A stretch of DNA of 38,248 nucleotides from Pseudomonadota bacterium (GCA_029777855.1 JAKORL010000137.1:1-38248), one strand, 5' to 3'. Counted from the first letter of the stretch, positions 17,635 to 26,775 are shown. Notes: a model not told the origin generated them from the sequence alone. Numbers and translations: made by a program.

Positions 17635-20600
17635 TTAATTTCCATTATCGAGTTGAGTCAGTATTTTGTATAAACCAAGCAAGCTGGAAATGTTATGTTG
17701 TACATAATCAATTCTTATTTCGTAATCTGTAAGACTTGCATGAAAACCACCCATCGCTCTTTGTGGGTTTGGTAAATAGAGAGCAGATTCAGGATAAAAC
17801 TGAGTTTGTAATTGAAATTGAATACCCAATTTTATAGCCTTCAATATATCAGGAGTGCGATTTGCTGATCCGAAATCTTGTGTGAGTTGATAACTTGCAC
17901 ATAAGCCTTCCATCCGAGTTGCCGCTGGTGTGGATCGAGGTGGATTATAATAACTGCCGATCCAATCTAGATAGGGTGATTCAGTGCGCTGCTTATTGAT
18001 GATGGTGTTGGTGATTTTTTGGGCATGAGTAAGAATTTCGACGTGATGCTCCAATCGATAAATCTCATTGAGTGCATAGAGCAACCAATGATCATGATTT
18101 AATTTTTCTTCAGGTAAATCTTTGTCACGGACATTGATTAAAAATAATGCGCCATTCACAGCTGCTTTTAACCAACGCGGATTAGGGTCGATTTGATATA
18201 GTCGAGCTAAAGCAAAAAGAGCTTCACCTGGATAATATTCAGATTCAAAATCAGGATCTACGGCGCCATTATAGAATTGTTTATGTATAGTAAATTTTCC
18301 CTGATCATCGAGGGTATTAACAATCCAAGAGCCTAATTTTTGTAGAATGGGTAAATAATCGTCATTTTGAGTGAGTTGAATGTATTTTGCCAGAGCAAGT
18401 GCAGCTAAGCCATTTCCGCCAAGTTTAACATCGTTGTTTTCTACCACGACAATAGTTTCCTCATTATTGATGACAGTTTCTTTCATTTGCTTGACTAAAA
18501 AACGAAGCCCACGTTGTATTGCCTCTAATAATGCCTTGTCTCGTCTTATTTCATACACTTCGAGCATGCTATAGAGGGTTCCGGCGTGTCGCAAAATGTT
18601 ATATTTTTGATCTTCTTGATCCGTTTTGGGTAAATAACTATAGGCAAATTTGCCCCTCAGATCGATAGAGCGAATTAAATAATCTGCAGCTAAGTCGACT
18701 GCATCTAGTAGATTTTCTTTTGATAATATGCTGGATTTTCGGTGTCCTCGATACAATGGAGTTATTGTTTTACCATCAAAAAATAGACTTTCTGATTTGA
18801 ATTCATACAGTGTGATTTGATCAAGTTCACTAATTTTATCGAACCGATTAGTCAAATACGGGTTTGTAGATATATAACGAGAAATATTTCGTTTGTGTAA
18901 AATATTATTGCTAGTGGCTAAGGTATAGGTTGTTAATTGCTCAGGTAAAAAAGCGATATCTGTATTTTGAGGAAATGCTATTCCACACAGTGAGCGTTCA
19001 AATGTCAATGGCTTGTTCAGATCGAATTGCTTGTGTAGGGTGGATTCTGTGACAATGTCCAGTTTAATCCATATGGGCTGGTAATATTCCTTGTAGAGGA
19101 ACGGAAGCTTATCTATCGCTTGATCAATTGCCTTCACTAAACCTAAGCCAGATCCTAAAGACACCTGTGCTTTAATAAATCCATTCGAGATAGATAGAAA
19201 AGCAATTCTTGGAGAGGTATCGGCAATAACAGTATTTGTAAGATTTTTAGAATTTAATGATCTACGTTCACGTAACGCGTTATAGGTTTCTTGCATCAAT
19301 GCCTTATTGTCATTCTCATTAAGTGCTAAGGGTGAAAATGGTGAATCAAACCATATCTTGGATTGATCTGATTGAGCGTTTTCCCATCTTTCGAACATGG
19401 CATTGGCTAATTTTTGACCATGTGGTTCAATATATTTCGTATATAATGATTGCTCCATAGAATTGAGGTTAAACATATTATTGAAATCAATAAAGATCAT
19501 GGGGGATCCCGGTTTACAATTTATTTCTGTAATATGTATTTTCTGCTGAGTATCTAAAATAATATCATAAGCCATTTCCAGTACTTTATTTGGATGAAAG
19601 GCGTCAAGAAATGATGTCAATCTTATGATGTTATCGAATAATTGATTTTTAAATTCGGCTGGATTAATTTTATCGCTGAGTTTGTTTAAGAGATCATCTA
19701 ATTCAATGCAAGTGCCCCCTTGAGAGACATTGGATAAATCGCTTTCTTTGGCTCCTAAGCGAACTTCAGTAATGATTTTCCAATCAGGTCGCTTTCCAAT
19801 AACTACCATACGAATATCAAAAGTTGAGGAATCAATACGTTGAGTATTGATGCCCCCTTGAATAATATAGGGTTCATCTTTAATAATGTTTTTGGCTTCT
19901 AAATGAGATTTTGATAACGTATCAAAAGAAAAGATGTTTTTTTGATCTAAATCATAATGAGTGAGTTGATACCCATTTTTTGTTTTTTTAATGACAATAA
20001 TGCCAATACCGCTATTACCAAATTGTGGTTTTAAAAATACAGTGGAATTCTTTTCAAAAAATCGCTCAAGTTGACCTGATTTTCCGTTGTAGAGCTCTGT
20101 ATAGATTCCAAGCTTTGAATCAAACTCAGCAAGTGTTTTGTAGGATAATAGTTTATCTTTAGCTAAATTCATAAAAGCTTGATTAGGAAAAATTTCTCGG
20201 TCGTTTTTTTCAGCCCAATCACAAAATTTATTATAATTTAAGGGGTGTTCACGAATATGAACTTTAGGGCCTAAAAACCAATCATAATTCACTTTGGGTA
20301 CGGGTAGGGTTTTTTGGACGAACTCATCGTTCTCAAGCATAAAACCTGAAACAGTGCCCGTGTCAGGATCAACATGGTGAAACGCATAAATAAATAGATC
20401 GTAGCCTTTTTCTTTTAAAGCTTTGCTCATTGATAACCCTCTAAACATCCATTTTTTCGCTTTAGTACCAGGGGTGATTCCATTGCGTGTATTACAAATG
20501 TAGCCAATGATTTTATCATTACTTACGGGGCCATTAGATCGTTGATTATTGAGGGGTAATTCTAAGTAGAATCCATGTTCATCTTTATTTCGGGGCATGC

Positions 20601-21708
20601 TATTTAATAAGGTATTTTCAGAAGTATTTTTTTCAGATAAAAGTTGACATATCTCGTCGAATTGCTGCTCAGTTACAAAAGACGGTTGGTAATGAGTTTG
20701 TTTATTATCCGTGACAATAGGGTATAGTCGACAAGATAGATTAATCGCCTTATTTTTGGCTGAAATGATTAATTTTGCAATAAGGCCATACGGTGGCGCA
20801 TTGTAATGAGCATAGCGTCCTGGCGAATTAAACATGAAGTTACCGATACTGTATACGACCCATTGATTTTGAAATTTTTCAATTTCCTGAAACATGTGAG
20901 CGCCATGCCCAAGAATTAAATCCGCTCCATTATCTATGAGGCTTTTTGCTTCTTTGAATTGAGCGGCTGATTTCCACTCATAATTATATCCCCAATGAGG
21001 GAAAATAATCACGAAACATTTTGGATTATAAGCTTTTATAGCTCGAATACTTTTTATTAAAGAATCAATATGCAGTGCATTGACGCCACCTTTGTTATCT
21101 TCCGCATATGCCTTGTAATCTTTTCGATAACTTGGCGATTCTTGAAAGGCGCCAATGAGTGCGCAAGTAAAAGACTGGCCTTCTATATCCATCTCAATGA
21201 TAAATGGTTCACTAGCTTCTTGTTGATTTCGACCAGCTCCAAAATAATGGATTTTTTCTTTTTCTAAAATATTCAGTGTTTGTAAAAATCCCTCATTTCC
21301 ATAATCAAACGTATGATTATTCGCAAGGCTAACGATTCGAATATTATGTTGAAGAAGGTGAGTAGGTGCTATTTCTACATCACTCCAATGAATGTATGAT
21401 TTTTTATCTGCGTAGGGTGATGTTTTAATATCGGTAATGGGTGTTTCTAAATTAGCAATGACTAAATCAGCGCTTGTGAGTATCGTTCTCATTTTTGTGA
21501 GAGGATATTCATACCCATGGGATTTCAATATATTTTCTTTACCCGTTTCTTCTAATCGCTGTTGATAGTTTTCACCAAAACTGGTATCACCAACAAATAG
21601 AATTTCAAGGGTGTTTTTCCCTTTTTGAGTGGAGAGCGTAAGTTTACGCTGGGCCTTTGATGGCGAATTAGCACCTTGGGCAGTAGGGTAGTCCTTTACT
21701 TGTGTCAT
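17635..21708 (-). CDS. Four-part fusion: CapA-like phosphoesterase, YheCD-type ATP-grasp, middle domain, alpha/alpha-toroid
   Basis: A 1357-residue protein. ATG 21708 has AGGAAGGA upstream; an alternative TTG at 21732 would place that site inside the gene. Residues 34-345 are a CapA/PgsA-type metallophosphatase domain (EILFVGDTSFGENY, VIANLETPIT, SLANNHTFDYG, FPHWGYNYEW, LGHGAHMFQ). Residues 400-770 look like an ATP-grasp of the YheC/YheD type (GYICNTRNGITPG, VFLKPQFGNSGIGIIVIKK, FDIRMVVIGKRPDW, ITEINCKPGSP). About 830-985 is an alpha/beta part I do not recognise. About 990-1357 is a helical repeat region with an alpha/alpha-toroid look (GNGLAALALAKYIQL, YYPGEALFALARLYQ, LNHDHWLLYALNEIY). No signal peptide or membrane anchor is seen, unlike PgsA. 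With the MurF-like ligase next to it, this looks like a cytoplasmic system making an amide-linked polymer or conjugate. The product is unknown. Confidence 0.75.
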   Translation of the reverse strand: MTQVKDYPTAQGANSPSKAQRKLTLSTQKGKNTLEILFVGDTSFGENYQQRLEETGKENILKSHGYEYPLTKMRTILTSADLVIANLETPITDIKTSPYADKKSYIHWSDVEIAPTHLLQHNIRIVSLANNHTFDYGNEGFLQTLNILEKEKIHYFGAGRNQQEASEPFIIEMDIEGQSFTCALIGAFQESPSYRKDYKAYAEDNKGGVNALHIDSLIKSIRAIKAYNPKCFVIIFPHWGYNYEWKSAAQFKEAKSLIDNGADLILGHGAHMFQEIEKFQNQWVVYSIGNFMFNSPGRYAHYNAPPYGLIAKLIISAKNKAINLSCRLYPIVTDNKQTHYQPSFVTEQQFDEICQLLSEKNTSENTLLNSMPRNKDEHGFYLELPLNNQRSNGPVSNDKIIGYICNTRNGITPGTKAKKWMFRGLSMSKALKEKGYDLFIYAFHHVDPDTGTVSGFMLENDEFVQKTLPVPKVNYDWFLGPKVHIREHPLNYNKFCDWAEKNDREIFPNQAFMNLAKDKLLSYKTLAEFDSKLGIYTELYNGKSGQLERFFEKNSTVFLKPQFGNSGIGIIVIKKTKNGYQLTHYDLDQKNIFSFDTLSKSHLEAKNIIKDEPYIIQGGINTQRIDSSTFDIRMVVIGKRPDWKIITEVRLGAKESDLSNVSQGGTCIELDDLLNKLSDKINPAEFKNQLFDNIIRLTSFLDAFHPNKVLEMAYDIILDTQQKIHITEINCKPGSPMIFIDFNNMFNLNSMEQSLYTKYIEPHGQKLANAMFERWENAQSDQSKIWFDSPFSPLALNENDNKALMQETYNALRERRSLNSKNLTNTVIADTSPRIAFLSISNGFIKAQVSLGSGLGLVKAIDQAIDKLPFLYKEYYQPIWIKLDIVTESTLHKQFDLNKPLTFERSLCGIAFPQNTDIAFLPEQLTTYTLATSNNILHKRNISRYISTNPYLTNRFDKISELDQITLYEFKSESLFFDGKTITPLYRGHRKSSILSKENLLDAVDLAADYLIRSIDLRGKFAYSYLPKTDQEDQKYNILRHAGTLYSMLEVYEIRRDKALLEAIQRGLRFLVKQMKETVINNEETIVVVENNDVKLGGNGLAALALAKYIQLTQNDDYLPILQKLGSWIVNTLDDQGKFTIHKQFYNGAVDPDFESEYYPGEALFALARLYQIDPNPRWLKAAVNGALFLINVRDKDLPEEKLNHDHWLLYALNEIYRLEHHVEILTHAQKITNTIINKQRTESPYLDWIGSYYNPPRSTPAATRMEGLCASYQLTQDFGSANRTPDILKAIKLGIQFQLQTQFYPESALYLPNPQRAMGGFHASLTDYEIRIDYVQHNISSLLGLYKILTQLDNGN

Positions 21709-21739
21709 AGTTGATAGTCCTTCCTGGTTCAACCCCCGA

Positions 21740-21768
21740 ATTATAGACTATCCGTGCTTTTAGGGCTA
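21740..21768 (-). promoter_or_regulatory. Putative promoter of the CapA-fusion/MurF-like operon
   Basis: On the minus strand a perfect TATAAT (21745-21740) lies 17 bp after a poor -35, TAGCCC (21768-21763). Transcription would start near 21733, 25 nt before the ATG. The Fur box at 21789-21803 is about 56-70 bp upstream of that start. Confidence 0.5.
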
Positions 21769-21788
21769 TTGCATATGCTAAATGCTGT

Positions 21789-21803
21789 TGAGAATCATTC
21801 TCA
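21789..21803. promoter_or_regulatory. Fur box
   Basis: TGAGAATCATTCTCA is a perfect 7-1-7 dyad matching the Fur core TGATAATnATTATCA at 13 of 15 positions. It lies just upstream of the feo promoter, so iron-loaded Fur should repress feoABC. It is also in the shared region with the divergent CapA-fusion operon. Confidence 0.8.
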
Positions 21804-21808
21804 TTAAG

Positions 21809-21838
21809 TTGACAGTGCTGGTATAAATGGGTGATAAT
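21809..21838 (+). promoter_or_regulatory. feoABC promoter region
   Basis: There are two readings. TTGACA (21809-21814) with GATAAT (21833-21838) is spaced 18 bp. Alternatively an extended -10, TGG-TATAAA (21819-21827), lacks a good -35 but would place the Fur box over the -35 zone. Either start lies before the feoA ATG at 21867. Confidence 0.6.
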
Positions 21839-21866
21839 TTCAAAATACTATGCTTTAGGAATCGCA

Positions 21867-22103
21867 ATGCTGACAATTAAAGATTTACTGGTAGGTGAAG
21901 AGGCTAAAATCACTGGTTTTAGTCAATGTGACCCTCATTATCGTCAAAAATTATTAGCTATGGGCTTGCTTCCTGGCTCTGTTCTCAAGCTTACTTGTAT
22001 AGCCCCACTTGGGGATCCTTTTCAGATCGTTGTTCGGGGCTCTGTCTTGAGTCTACGTAAGTCCGAGGCCGCAGTGCTTACACTCGAGAAAATCGCGTTA
22101 TGA
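21867..22103 (+). CDS. feoA: Ferrous iron transport protein A
   Basis: A 78-residue SH3-like cytoplasmic protein that works with FeoB in Fe(II) uptake. Motifs: EEAKITGFSQ, YRQKLLAMGLLPGSVLKL, APLGDPFQIVVRG and LSLRKSEAAVL. The frame is open 12 codons upstream (GTG 21831), but the family begins near MLTIKDLLVG, AGGAAT lies before ATG 21867, and a candidate -10 overlaps the GTG. It overlaps feoB by 4 bp (ATGA). Confidence 0.95.
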   Translation: MLTIKDLLVGEEAKITGFSQCDPHYRQKLLAMGLLPGSVLKLTCIAPLGDPFQIVVRGSVLSLRKSEAAVLTLEKIAL

Positions 22104-24355
22104 AGCCTATCAAAGTTGCTCTTATAGGGAATCCAAATTGTGGGAAATCCACTGTTTTTAATGCCCTCACGGGTGGGCGTTCACATGTGGGCAATTGGCC
22201 TGGTGTTACCGTAGAGCGAAAAAGTGGCGCATTTTGTGAAAACGGGACACCTGTGGAAGTGATCGACCTACCGGGTATCTATAATCTAACCGCTGTTTCT
22301 ACAGATCGTGCGATTGATGAAAAAATTGCTTGTGATGTTATCGCTCGAGGACGGGTGGATGTTGTTGTTAATGTAATTGATGTAGCAAATTTACAACGAC
22401 ATCTCTATTTAACATCGCAATTAATTGCTATGGATGTTCCCGTAATTTTAGCTGTGAATCGAGTTGATGTCTTGAAGAAAAATGAACAGCAATGTGATTT
22501 TCGAAAATTGGCAGAACTAACTGGCTGTGTTGTTGTACCACTTTGCGCGGTTAAAAAACAAGGTATCACTGAATTAAAGAAAGCGATTATTCAGGTTTTA
22601 ACACTGAATGAAAAAATTGAAACACACCTCAATTTTCCTGAAGCTATTGAAGAAGCTATTATTTCACTTAACAGCCTATCTGGTATTGAAAAACGTTGGC
22701 AAGCATTATTATTGCTCAGTGGTGATATACAAGAATTACTGCGTTGTAAAGATCATCAAGAAAAAATTACAACGATAAAACAAAAAATTGAACAAGATAG
22801 TGGAGAAGAAGTTGATATTTTGATAGCAGGTAGGCGTTTTGGTTGGGCTGCCGATATAGAAAAGCAAGTCATCATTAAGTCGGATCCTGAATCCTCATTA
22901 CCCGAAAGTCGGATAGATCGTTGGGTCTTGGGGCGATTTCTAGGAATTCCCATTTTTCTTCTATCTATGTATTTCATGTTTTTATTTGCAATAAATTTGG
23001 GTGGTGCATTTCAAGATTTTTTTGATAAGGCCTCTGAAGCCATTTTCGTGACTGGAGTTGCTCAATTTTTAAATCAAATTCATGCGCCAGAGTGGGTGGT
23101 TGCTATAATGGCAAACGGAGCAGGGCGTGGAATAAATACAACCTTGACATTTATTCCTGTGATTGGCGCAATGTTTTTGTTTTTAGCACTTCTTGAAGGT
23201 ACTGGATATATGACCAGAGCAGCATTTGTTGTGGATCGATTAATGCGATTCATGGGGCTGCCGGGAAAATCTTTTGTACCGATGATCGTTGGTTTTGGTT
23301 GTAATGTGCCTGGTATTATGGCTTCACGTACTATAGACAATCATCGTGATCGAATTCTCACAATTATGATGAGTCCCTTTATGTCGTGTGGAGCAAGATT
23401 AGCTATTTTTGCACTCTTTACAGCGGCTTTTTTTCCAACGGGTGGTCAGAATATTGTTTTCGCTTTGTATCTGATCGGTATTCTAATGGCAGTTTTGACG
23501 GGTTTGGCATTGCGAAAAACGTTATTACGAGGAAAGTCTGAACCTCTAGTTATGGAAATGCCTGCCTACCATTGGCCTTCATTAAGATCTTTACTACGTC
23601 CTACAATTTATCATCTTAAGAATTTTTTAATTCGGGCTGGAATGGTAATAATACCGGTATGTATGGTTCTAGGTGCATTAAATTCATTATCAATAAGTAC
23701 ACAAAAAATAGAGGGACAGCATCAAACAGTGCTTGCTTCAATTGGCCGTAGTATAACACCTTTCTTTGGACCAATGGGTATCAACGATGAAAATTGGCCT
23801 GCTACCGTTGGGTTACTTACTGGCGTATTATCCAAAGAAGTTGTTGTGGGCACATTGAATACTCTGTATTCTCAAGAAGGCTCACTTGTACTAGAAAAAA
23901 AATCCGTTTCAGACGGTTTAAAAGCTGCTGTCTTTTCTATTCCTCAAAATCTCAGTGAATTCACTCAAAGCTTTACAAATCCTATTCTAGCCAGCGCACC
24001 GATTGCAGAATCTCATTCTTCGGTTTATGGCGTTATGTATGCTCGCTTTGGAGGGCCAGTAGCCGCATTTAGTTACTTATTATTTGTATTGCTTTATGTA
24101 CCGTGTATTTCAGCGACAGCAGCGATGGTACGAGAATTAAATCGTCGTTGGGCTTTGTTTTCAGCAGTATGGACAACCGGTGTTGCGTACAGTGCAGCGG
24201 TGATATTTTATCAAATAGCTACAATTGCTGAACATTTTCAATCATCGTTGTTTTGGGTAGGTGGCATTACTTTAGCTTTTGTAGGCGTGCTCCTTTTAAT
24301 GAAACGATTTGCATTAGAACAATCTGATACACATACAGTTGGAGCAGCAGTATGA
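22100..24355 (+). CDS. feoB: Ferrous iron transporter B (GTPase-coupled)
   Basis: A 751-residue Fe(II) permease of the inner membrane. The N-terminal G domain has G1 GNPNCGKST (10-18), the switch stretch VGNWPGVTVERKSG, G3 DLPGIYNL (56-63) and G4 NRVD. A helical GDI-like spacer follows to about 270. The C-terminal part has about eight membrane segments, with the two Gate motifs around FVPMIVGFGCNVPGIMASRT and LLYVPCISATAAMVREL; both conserved cysteines are present. Length is normal (E. coli 773). Its start overlaps the feoA stop and its stop overlaps the feoC start, so the three genes are one translational unit. Confidence 0.97.
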   Translation: MKPIKVALIGNPNCGKSTVFNALTGGRSHVGNWPGVTVERKSGAFCENGTPVEVIDLPGIYNLTAVSTDRAIDEKIACDVIARGRVDVVVNVIDVANLQRHLYLTSQLIAMDVPVILAVNRVDVLKKNEQQCDFRKLAELTGCVVVPLCAVKKQGITELKKAIIQVLTLNEKIETHLNFPEAIEEAIISLNSLSGIEKRWQALLLLSGDIQELLRCKDHQEKITTIKQKIEQDSGEEVDILIAGRRFGWAADIEKQVIIKSDPESSLPESRIDRWVLGRFLGIPIFLLSMYFMFLFAINLGGAFQDFFDKASEAIFVTGVAQFLNQIHAPEWVVAIMANGAGRGINTTLTFIPVIGAMFLFLALLEGTGYMTRAAFVVDRLMRFMGLPGKSFVPMIVGFGCNVPGIMASRTIDNHRDRILTIMMSPFMSCGARLAIFALFTAAFFPTGGQNIVFALYLIGILMAVLTGLALRKTLLRGKSEPLVMEMPAYHWPSLRSLLRPTIYHLKNFLIRAGMVIIPVCMVLGALNSLSISTQKIEGQHQTVLASIGRSITPFFGPMGINDENWPATVGLLTGVLSKEVVVGTLNTLYSQEGSLVLEKKSVSDGLKAAVFSIPQNLSEFTQSFTNPILASAPIAESHSSVYGVMYARFGGPVAAFSYLLFVLLYVPCISATAAMVRELNRRWALFSAVWTTGVAYSAAVIFYQIATIAEHFQSSLFWVGGITLAFVGVLLLMKRFALEQSDTHTVGAAV

Positions 24356-24627
24356 TGCTTTTACAACAAATCAAACAATATTTAGTGGCGCGTCGGATTG
24401 TGAGTATTATGGATTTAAAACGTGAATTTAATTCCGATGCGGATATTTTGAGAGATATGCTACAACTTTGGATACAAAAAGGACAAGTCCGGTGTTTACA
24501 GAAAACACCTGCATGCGGTGTGCGTTGCACGCAATGCGACCCGCTATTTACTGAAATGTATGAGTGGGTTGCGCCACAAAATTCAACACAAAAGATACCT
24601 AATATAGTGATCGAAGTGTCAAATTGA
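24352..24627 (+). CDS. feoC: FeoC-like protein
   Basis: A 91-residue protein, third gene of the feo operon, from ATG 24352 inside the feoB stop (GGAG 7 nt upstream). The N-terminal half is a winged helix (LLQQIKQYLVARRIVSIMDL, DADILRDMLQLWIQKGQV). The second half carries four cysteines in C48, C55, C59 and C62 (CGVRCTQCDP), the pattern reported to bind an oxygen-sensitive Fe-S cluster in enterobacterial FeoC. FeoC is thought to protect or regulate FeoB. The C-terminal tail is longer than in E. coli (78 residues). Confidence 0.85.
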   Translation: MMLLQQIKQYLVARRIVSIMDLKREFNSDADILRDMLQLWIQKGQVRCLQKTPACGVRCTQCDPLFTEMYEWVAPQNSTQKIPNIVIEVSN

Positions 24628-24650
24628 CGATTCTTTAATGCTGTCATCGG

Positions 24651-24688
24651 GAGCCTAGCCTAAATTGCGCACAATTTTGGCTAGGCTC
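24651..24688. terminator. Large hairpin between convergent feoC and phhB
   Basis: GAGCCTAGCC pairs with GGCTAGGCTC (10 bp). Inside, AAATTG pairs with CAATTT (6 bp) around CGCA, with one T-T mismatch between. No T-run follows on either side, so it may slow transcription from both directions or act in mRNA stability rather than as a classical terminator. Confidence 0.55.
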
Positions 24689-24696
24689 GCAAAGCT

Positions 24697-25059
24697 TTAT
24701 TCTTCTTCCTGGACCACAGTACCCATGTATAGAATCTGATCTACTTTTGCTGCGCAAATAAAATCATTCTCTGTCAGATCATTCATTGCGTGTGTTTTGT
24801 ATTGCACTTGGCAATGATTATAACCTACGGTTAAATCTGGGTGATGATTTTCGTGGTGAGCCATCCAAGCAATCGCATTAACAAATGCCATGGTTTCATA
24901 GTAGTTTTTAAATTTAAAATCTTTTGTTATTTGTGTGTAGTCATCATTAACAATCCAAGAAGGATCAATTTGTTTTAACAACTCGTTTTTCTCATCGAGT
25001 GTTAATGGTTTAACCCCACCTTCGCAGGCAAGGCAACGTTTAGCAAGTAGTCCAGTCAT
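24697..25059 (-). CDS. phhB: Pterin-4a-carbinolamine dehydratase (4a-hydroxytetrahydrobiopterin dehydratase)
   Basis: A 120-residue enzyme that recycles the pterin cofactor used by phenylalanine hydroxylase. The active-site signature is present: AWMAHHENHHPDLTVGYN followed by VQYKTHAMNDLTENDF. ATG 25059 has GGAG 9 nt upstream. The frame is open to 25155, but those 32 codons are translated from a decayed piece of phhA, not from phhB. Partner phhA lies on the same strand 1.7 kb upstream, separated by an amino-acid permease. The start codon still overlaps the fossil phhA stop (25040-25042) by 20 nt, the relic of an older phhA-phhB operon. Confidence 0.93.
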   Translation of the reverse strand: MTGLLAKRCLACEGGVKPLTLDEKNELLKQIDPSWIVNDDYTQITKDFKFKNYYETMAFVNAIAWMAHHENHHPDLTVGYNHCQVQYKTHAMNDLTENDFICAAKVDQILYMGTVVQEEE

Positions 25060-25190
25060 CTTTGGATGCTCCTTTGTCAGTATATTCTCATAAAGATCGT
25101 GCTTTATCGATTGCGGCATTAATATCTTGATCAAGAATTTTATATAATTGATCAAAACTCTTCAACTCTATAGGTAGTGCGAAGAACTTC
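25008..25190 (-). repeat. Direct repeat copy A: phhB 5' end plus decayed phhA 3' end
   Basis: This is one of two imperfect direct copies of a phhA-phhB junction; the other is at 26776-26999. The stretch 25106-25159 is identical over 54 bp to 26886-26939, and 25162-25190 matches 26971-26999 with one mismatch. Relative to intact phhA this copy lacks about 14 bp near 25080 and about 30 bp at 25160. The part above 25060 is a pseudogene fragment of the phhA end. Confidence 0.9.
25060..25190 (-). pseudogene. Remnant of the phhA 3' end
   Basis: On the minus strand it matches intact phhA around residues 206-262 (EVLRTPYRV, then DQLYKILDQDINAAIDEA), with two deletions that break the frame. It is the upstream part of repeat copy A and has no start of its own. 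Confidence 0.85.
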
Positions 25191-25206
25191 TATACCACAA
25201 CAATAT

Positions 25207-26658
25207 TTAATTGCTAAGAGTGCCTAAGTTATTAGCATCACCGCTGGTGGCAGCTTCCATTGAGGTGAGCCGAAGTTGCCGGTTGCGGTATGAGATAAAG
25301 CCGAGTACTGGCAGTAACAGGGCGCTTATGCCGAGGGCAAAGAGGGTGCTGTAACTCCAGCCAGCATTAACGGGTAGATTATCGGGGGCTACAAATCCGA
25401 TTATGATGGTCAGTGTGCAACCGAGTAGTCCTAGGCTGCAAGTTAACCACAGTCCGATTTTTTTTCCTGGAATTTCAAAAGGGCGCTCGATGTTTGCGAA
25501 TTTATAACGTAAGCACACAGCCGCACAAAACATCAGAAAATACATTAACATATAAAGTTCGGTGCTTAAATCTGTTAATAACCAATAGGCCGTATTAACA
25601 CTTGGGACTAAGAAATAAGAAAAGGTGAACAAACTGACAATTACTGCTTGTGCAATAAGAATTCGGCTTGGAACGCCCTGTTTATTTTCTTTTGCTAAGG
25701 AGGTCGGTAAAAATTGATTTTGTGCAGCGAGCGACAATCCTTTTGCAGGTGAAATTATCCAGTTGATCATGCCACCAAGGCTGCCAATTAATATCATAAT
25801 CGCGACCACAGGTAAGCAGGCTGACAAATGATAGCTCGCTAGAAAATGTTGAAAAGTTTGCATCACGCCTTCGACTAAATTGATTTTATCGTGTGGTAAA
25901 ACAAAGGCAATGGCGAGAGAGCCCATGATCATGGTAGCCATAATGAAGACCACTGAAATCAGTAAAGCAACAGGAAAGGTACGGCGCGGATGCTTCACGT
26001 CATTGACATGAACCGCTGCTAATTCCATTCCGAGATAGGACGTCATGATTGCGGTTAGTGAAGACCAACTTTTTGATTCATGCAGTTGTGGCAACAATGA
26101 GTGCCAATCCAACTTTATTTGCAGAGGATGCCCACTTATCCACCAAGTTGTTGCGAGAGCAATGATGAAAGCCATCGGAACTATCATGCCGGCAATGGCA
26201 CAAAAACTTGCAAAACTCGCAGAGGTTTTTAACCCACGTAAATTGATGAAGGTCATTATCCAAAATGTGGATAGAATGACACTGAGTAAATACCACTTAT
26301 TACTGGCTAAGGCTGGGTTCACCAGGAAAGCGGCTGTTGCTGCAATAAAAGATAAAATGGTGGGGTACCAAACCATCGTATTGATCCATTGCAACCAAAT
26401 GGCAAAAAAAGCGGCATTATCGCCAAATGCAAGTCTAACCCAGCCATAAATGCCACCTTCAGCAGAAAAACTGGATGAAAGCTCTGCAGACACGAGAGCA
26501 ACCGGAATCAGGAAAATTAAGGCCCCAAGCAAAAAATAAAAGATTAATTCACTGCCGAATAAAGCCGAGACAGGTAAGTTGCGGATACTGTCAATAGATC
26601 CTGTGATTAACATTACCAGTGCAAATAGATGTATTTTAGGGAGTTGTTTTCCAGTCAT
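25207..26658 (-). CDS. APC-superfamily amino-acid permease
   Basis: A 483-residue inner-membrane protein with about 12 hydrophobic segments. Family features: VMLITGSIDSIRNLP in the first helix, ELSSSFSAEGGIYGWVRLAFG in helix 2 to the following loop, and LGMELAAVHVNDVKHPRRTF in the helix 6 region. It resembles the glutamate/GABA antiporter (GadC-like) branch, which is common in Legionellales; substrate is not decided by the sequence. Aromatic amino acids are attractive because it lies between phhA and phhB, but that is inference. It starts at ATG 26658 with only a weak ribosome site. It is flanked on both sides by direct repeats of the phhA-phhB junction, so it was probably inserted into a former phhAB operon. 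Confidence 0.88.
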   Translation of the reverse strand: MTGKQLPKIHLFALVMLITGSIDSIRNLPVSALFGSELIFYFLLGALIFLIPVALVSAELSSSFSAEGGIYGWVRLAFGDNAAFFAIWLQWINTMVWYPTILSFIAATAAFLVNPALASNKWYLLSVILSTFWIMTFINLRGLKTSASFASFCAIAGMIVPMAFIIALATTWWISGHPLQIKLDWHSLLPQLHESKSWSSLTAIMTSYLGMELAAVHVNDVKHPRRTFPVALLISVVFIMATMIMGSLAIAFVLPHDKINLVEGVMQTFQHFLASYHLSACLPVVAIMILIGSLGGMINWIISPAKGLSLAAQNQFLPTSLAKENKQGVPSRILIAQAVIVSLFTFSYFLVPSVNTAYWLLTDLSTELYMLMYFLMFCAAVCLRYKFANIERPFEIPGKKIGLWLTCSLGLLGCTLTIIIGFVAPDNLPVNAGWSYSTLFALGISALLLPVLGFISYRNRQLRLTSMEAATSGDANNLGTLSN

Positions 26659-26775
26659 TACGCTACTCTAATCAGCTTAATCAGGTATTTATACCAAAAA
26701 CCTAACAAATCATCAATTTATTTGTGGATATTTTCTTCGATGTGATTTTTACCCAATTTTCCACCTCAAGGGCGG

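Noticed and set aside
25060..25155. N-terminal extension of PhhB
   Set aside because: It is translated from a frame-shifted piece of phhA; a ribosome site precedes ATG 25059.
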